Made by a program: the position numbers and the translations under genes
NCBI RefSeq assembly: GCF_014646275.1
Contig: NZ_BMND01000006.1
Span: forward strand, 210,901 to 274,900
Length of the DNA stretch: 64,000 nt
Reading direction: 5' to 3'
From: Streptomyces kronopolitis
GTDB taxonomy: Bacteria > Actinomycetota > Actinomycetes > Streptomycetales > Streptomycetaceae
Shown: in pieces, positions 63,223 through 64,000 of the stretch
Numbering within the stretch: position 1 is the stretch's first letter
Layout: the number at the start of each line of letters is the position of its first letter
Notes under the pieces: model-generated
The model's input: only the letters and a program-made list of their open reading frames with translations
Database searches by the model: none
Told to the model about the DNA's origin: nothing

Positions 63223-64000
63223 ATGGACGACGGTAAGGCCGCCGGGCCGAAGCTGAAGTGGTGGAGCCGCCCGGGAGGCACCGCGCGTACGGAGCCCGCC
63301 GCCGGGGCCGGGGCCCCCGGCCCGTCCGGGGCGCAGCCGGCCGAGGACTGGCTCATGCGCCCCCCGGAGCCGCGCGACGGCGCGGCGCAGCGCCCCGTGC
63401 CCGGCCCGTCCGAGGGTGCGATTCCGGCCGAAAGGGCCGAGGAGACCACCGAGTTGGCCCGGACCCCGGACGGCGCGGCGTCCCCGTCCACGGCCCCCGT
63501 CACCACGCCCTCCGTCACCACGGCCCCGGACGCAACCGCCCCGGACGCCTCGGCCCCGAACGCCCCCCGGGCCCCGGAGGACGGCACCGGCGGCACGCGC
63601 CCGGAACCGTCGACCGTGACGCTCGGCAAGGTGCCCGACAGCACGCGGGAGACGGCAGCGGACGGCACCACCAAGACCACCGCGCCCGCCCCGGCGACCA
63701 CCGAGGCGGCCCCGACGACCGCCGCGCCCGCCACGACGACCCCCGAGGCCACCCCGGAGACCGCCGAGGCCTCGCCCCTCGCCGGGGTGACGGCCGGCGG
63801 CCCGCCCGCCGCGCCGCCCCGGCAGCGGCCGCTGCACGCCGAGGACCCCTACGGCACCCCTCCCTACGGCGGCCCCGGGCCGTGGGCGCCCGCACCGCCC
63901 GTCCAGCGGCCGGTGGCGACACCCGCACACGGCACCGTGCTCCCGCCCGCCCCCGCGCCGCCGCCCCCGTACGGCGCCCCCGCGGGCACCGCGCCCCCGC
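63223..64000 (+). CDS. htrA: HtrA/DegP-like protease, disordered N-terminus only (3' end outside window)
   Basis: An ATG at 63223 with GGGGAGA 3-4 nt upstream opens a frame that reaches the window edge (259 codons) without a stop. The visible part begins MDDGKAAGPKLKWWSRPGGT and is then Pro/Ala/Thr/Gly-rich and disordered (AEDPYGTPPYGG). No transmembrane or catalytic part is reached. Identity as the sigE-linked serine protease is inferred from position after the anti-sigma gene (compare M. tuberculosis Rv1223, whose cytosolic N-terminus is also long). Confidence 0.6.
   Translation, partial: MDDGKAAGPKLKWWSRPGGTARTEPAAGAGAPGPSGAQPAEDWLMRPPEPRDGAAQRPVPGPSEGAIPAERAEETTELARTPDGAASPSTAPVTTPSVTTAPDATAPDASAPNAPRAPEDGTGGTRPEPSTVTLGKVPDSTRETAADGTTKTTAPAPATTEAAPTTAAPATTTPEATPETAEASPLAGVTAGGPPAAPPRQRPLHAEDPYGTPPYGGPGPWAPAPPVQRPVATPAHGTVLPPAPAPPPPYGAPAGTAPP

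Overview
The window is chromosomal DNA from a high-GC actinomycete, almost certainly a Streptomyces. The evidence is GC near 75% in most coding lines, GTG and TTG starts, TTA codons that are almost absent, a bldK-type oligopeptide transporter, mycothiol synthesis (mshB), an Sdh1-type succinate dehydrogenase, and several SpoIIE/HATPase signalling proteins. From about 53 kb to the right end, the order dapE, LOG protein, folP2-type, DivIVA-like, tagA, DUF3117, O-methyltransferase, sigE, ZAS anti-sigma, htrA matches the conserved actinobacterial block known from M. tuberculosis (Rv1202-Rv1223). The middle resembles the S. coelicolor region around bldK. I found no rRNA, complete tRNA or CRISPR array.

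Left edge, 1-4300: an accessory island of lower GC. It holds the 3' end of a type III restriction-like helicase/nuclease, then a leftward three-gene operon: the 3' end of a second seryl-tRNA synthetase, a GT4 glycosyltransferase, and a protein that looks like a stripped-down alanyl-tRNA synthetase core. The SerRS fragment abuts the C-terminal half of a tyrosine recombinase near position 3279, so both are truncated. Downstream of the recombinase are iterated short direct repeats and two tRNA-3'-half-like segments ending in a strong hairpin. This island is the most unusual part of the window.

4300-14320: a Uma2 nuclease, an exported beta-carbonic anhydrase, a PIG-L deacetylase, a GntR/HutC regulator with a TTA (bldA-dependent) codon, an APC amino-acid permease, a SPOR mini-protein, a Nudix hydrolase, a stand-alone HATPase, and a PAS-GAF-PP2C-HATPase phosphatase whose last domain resembles that HATPase.

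14369-23344: the leftward Sdh1-type operon (99-aa protein, membrane subunit, flavoprotein, Fe-S protein), a divergent LpqW-like solute-binding lipoprotein and the typA/bipA GTPase. 23560-36185: a small ABM-fold protein and two complete five-gene oligopeptide ABC transporters facing each other. The rightward one has the order SBP-permease-permease-ATPase-ATPase. The leftward one has the bldKA-bldKE order (permease-SBP-permease-ATPase-ATPase).

36672-53102: a membrane protein, an S9 peptidase, a 64-aa membrane protein, mshB with a coupled membrane protein, a peptidoglycan-binding-fold membrane protein with a long disordered tail, an ABC exporter plus NarL-type two-component operon, a membrane-anchored PP2C phosphatase, a SirB1-like protein with a GNAT acetyltransferase, then ferredoxin and dapC. 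53185-64000: a small secreted protein with a structured leader, a lytic-enzyme-like protein, then the conserved dapE-to-htrA block. That block ends in the disordered N-terminus of an HtrA-like protease cut by the window edge.

The lysine/DAP genes (dapC, dapE), cell-wall-associated proteins, and the sigE/anti-sigma/htrA stress module make the right half look like envelope and housekeeping core. The two oligopeptide transporters and the phosphatases are typical of developmental signalling.
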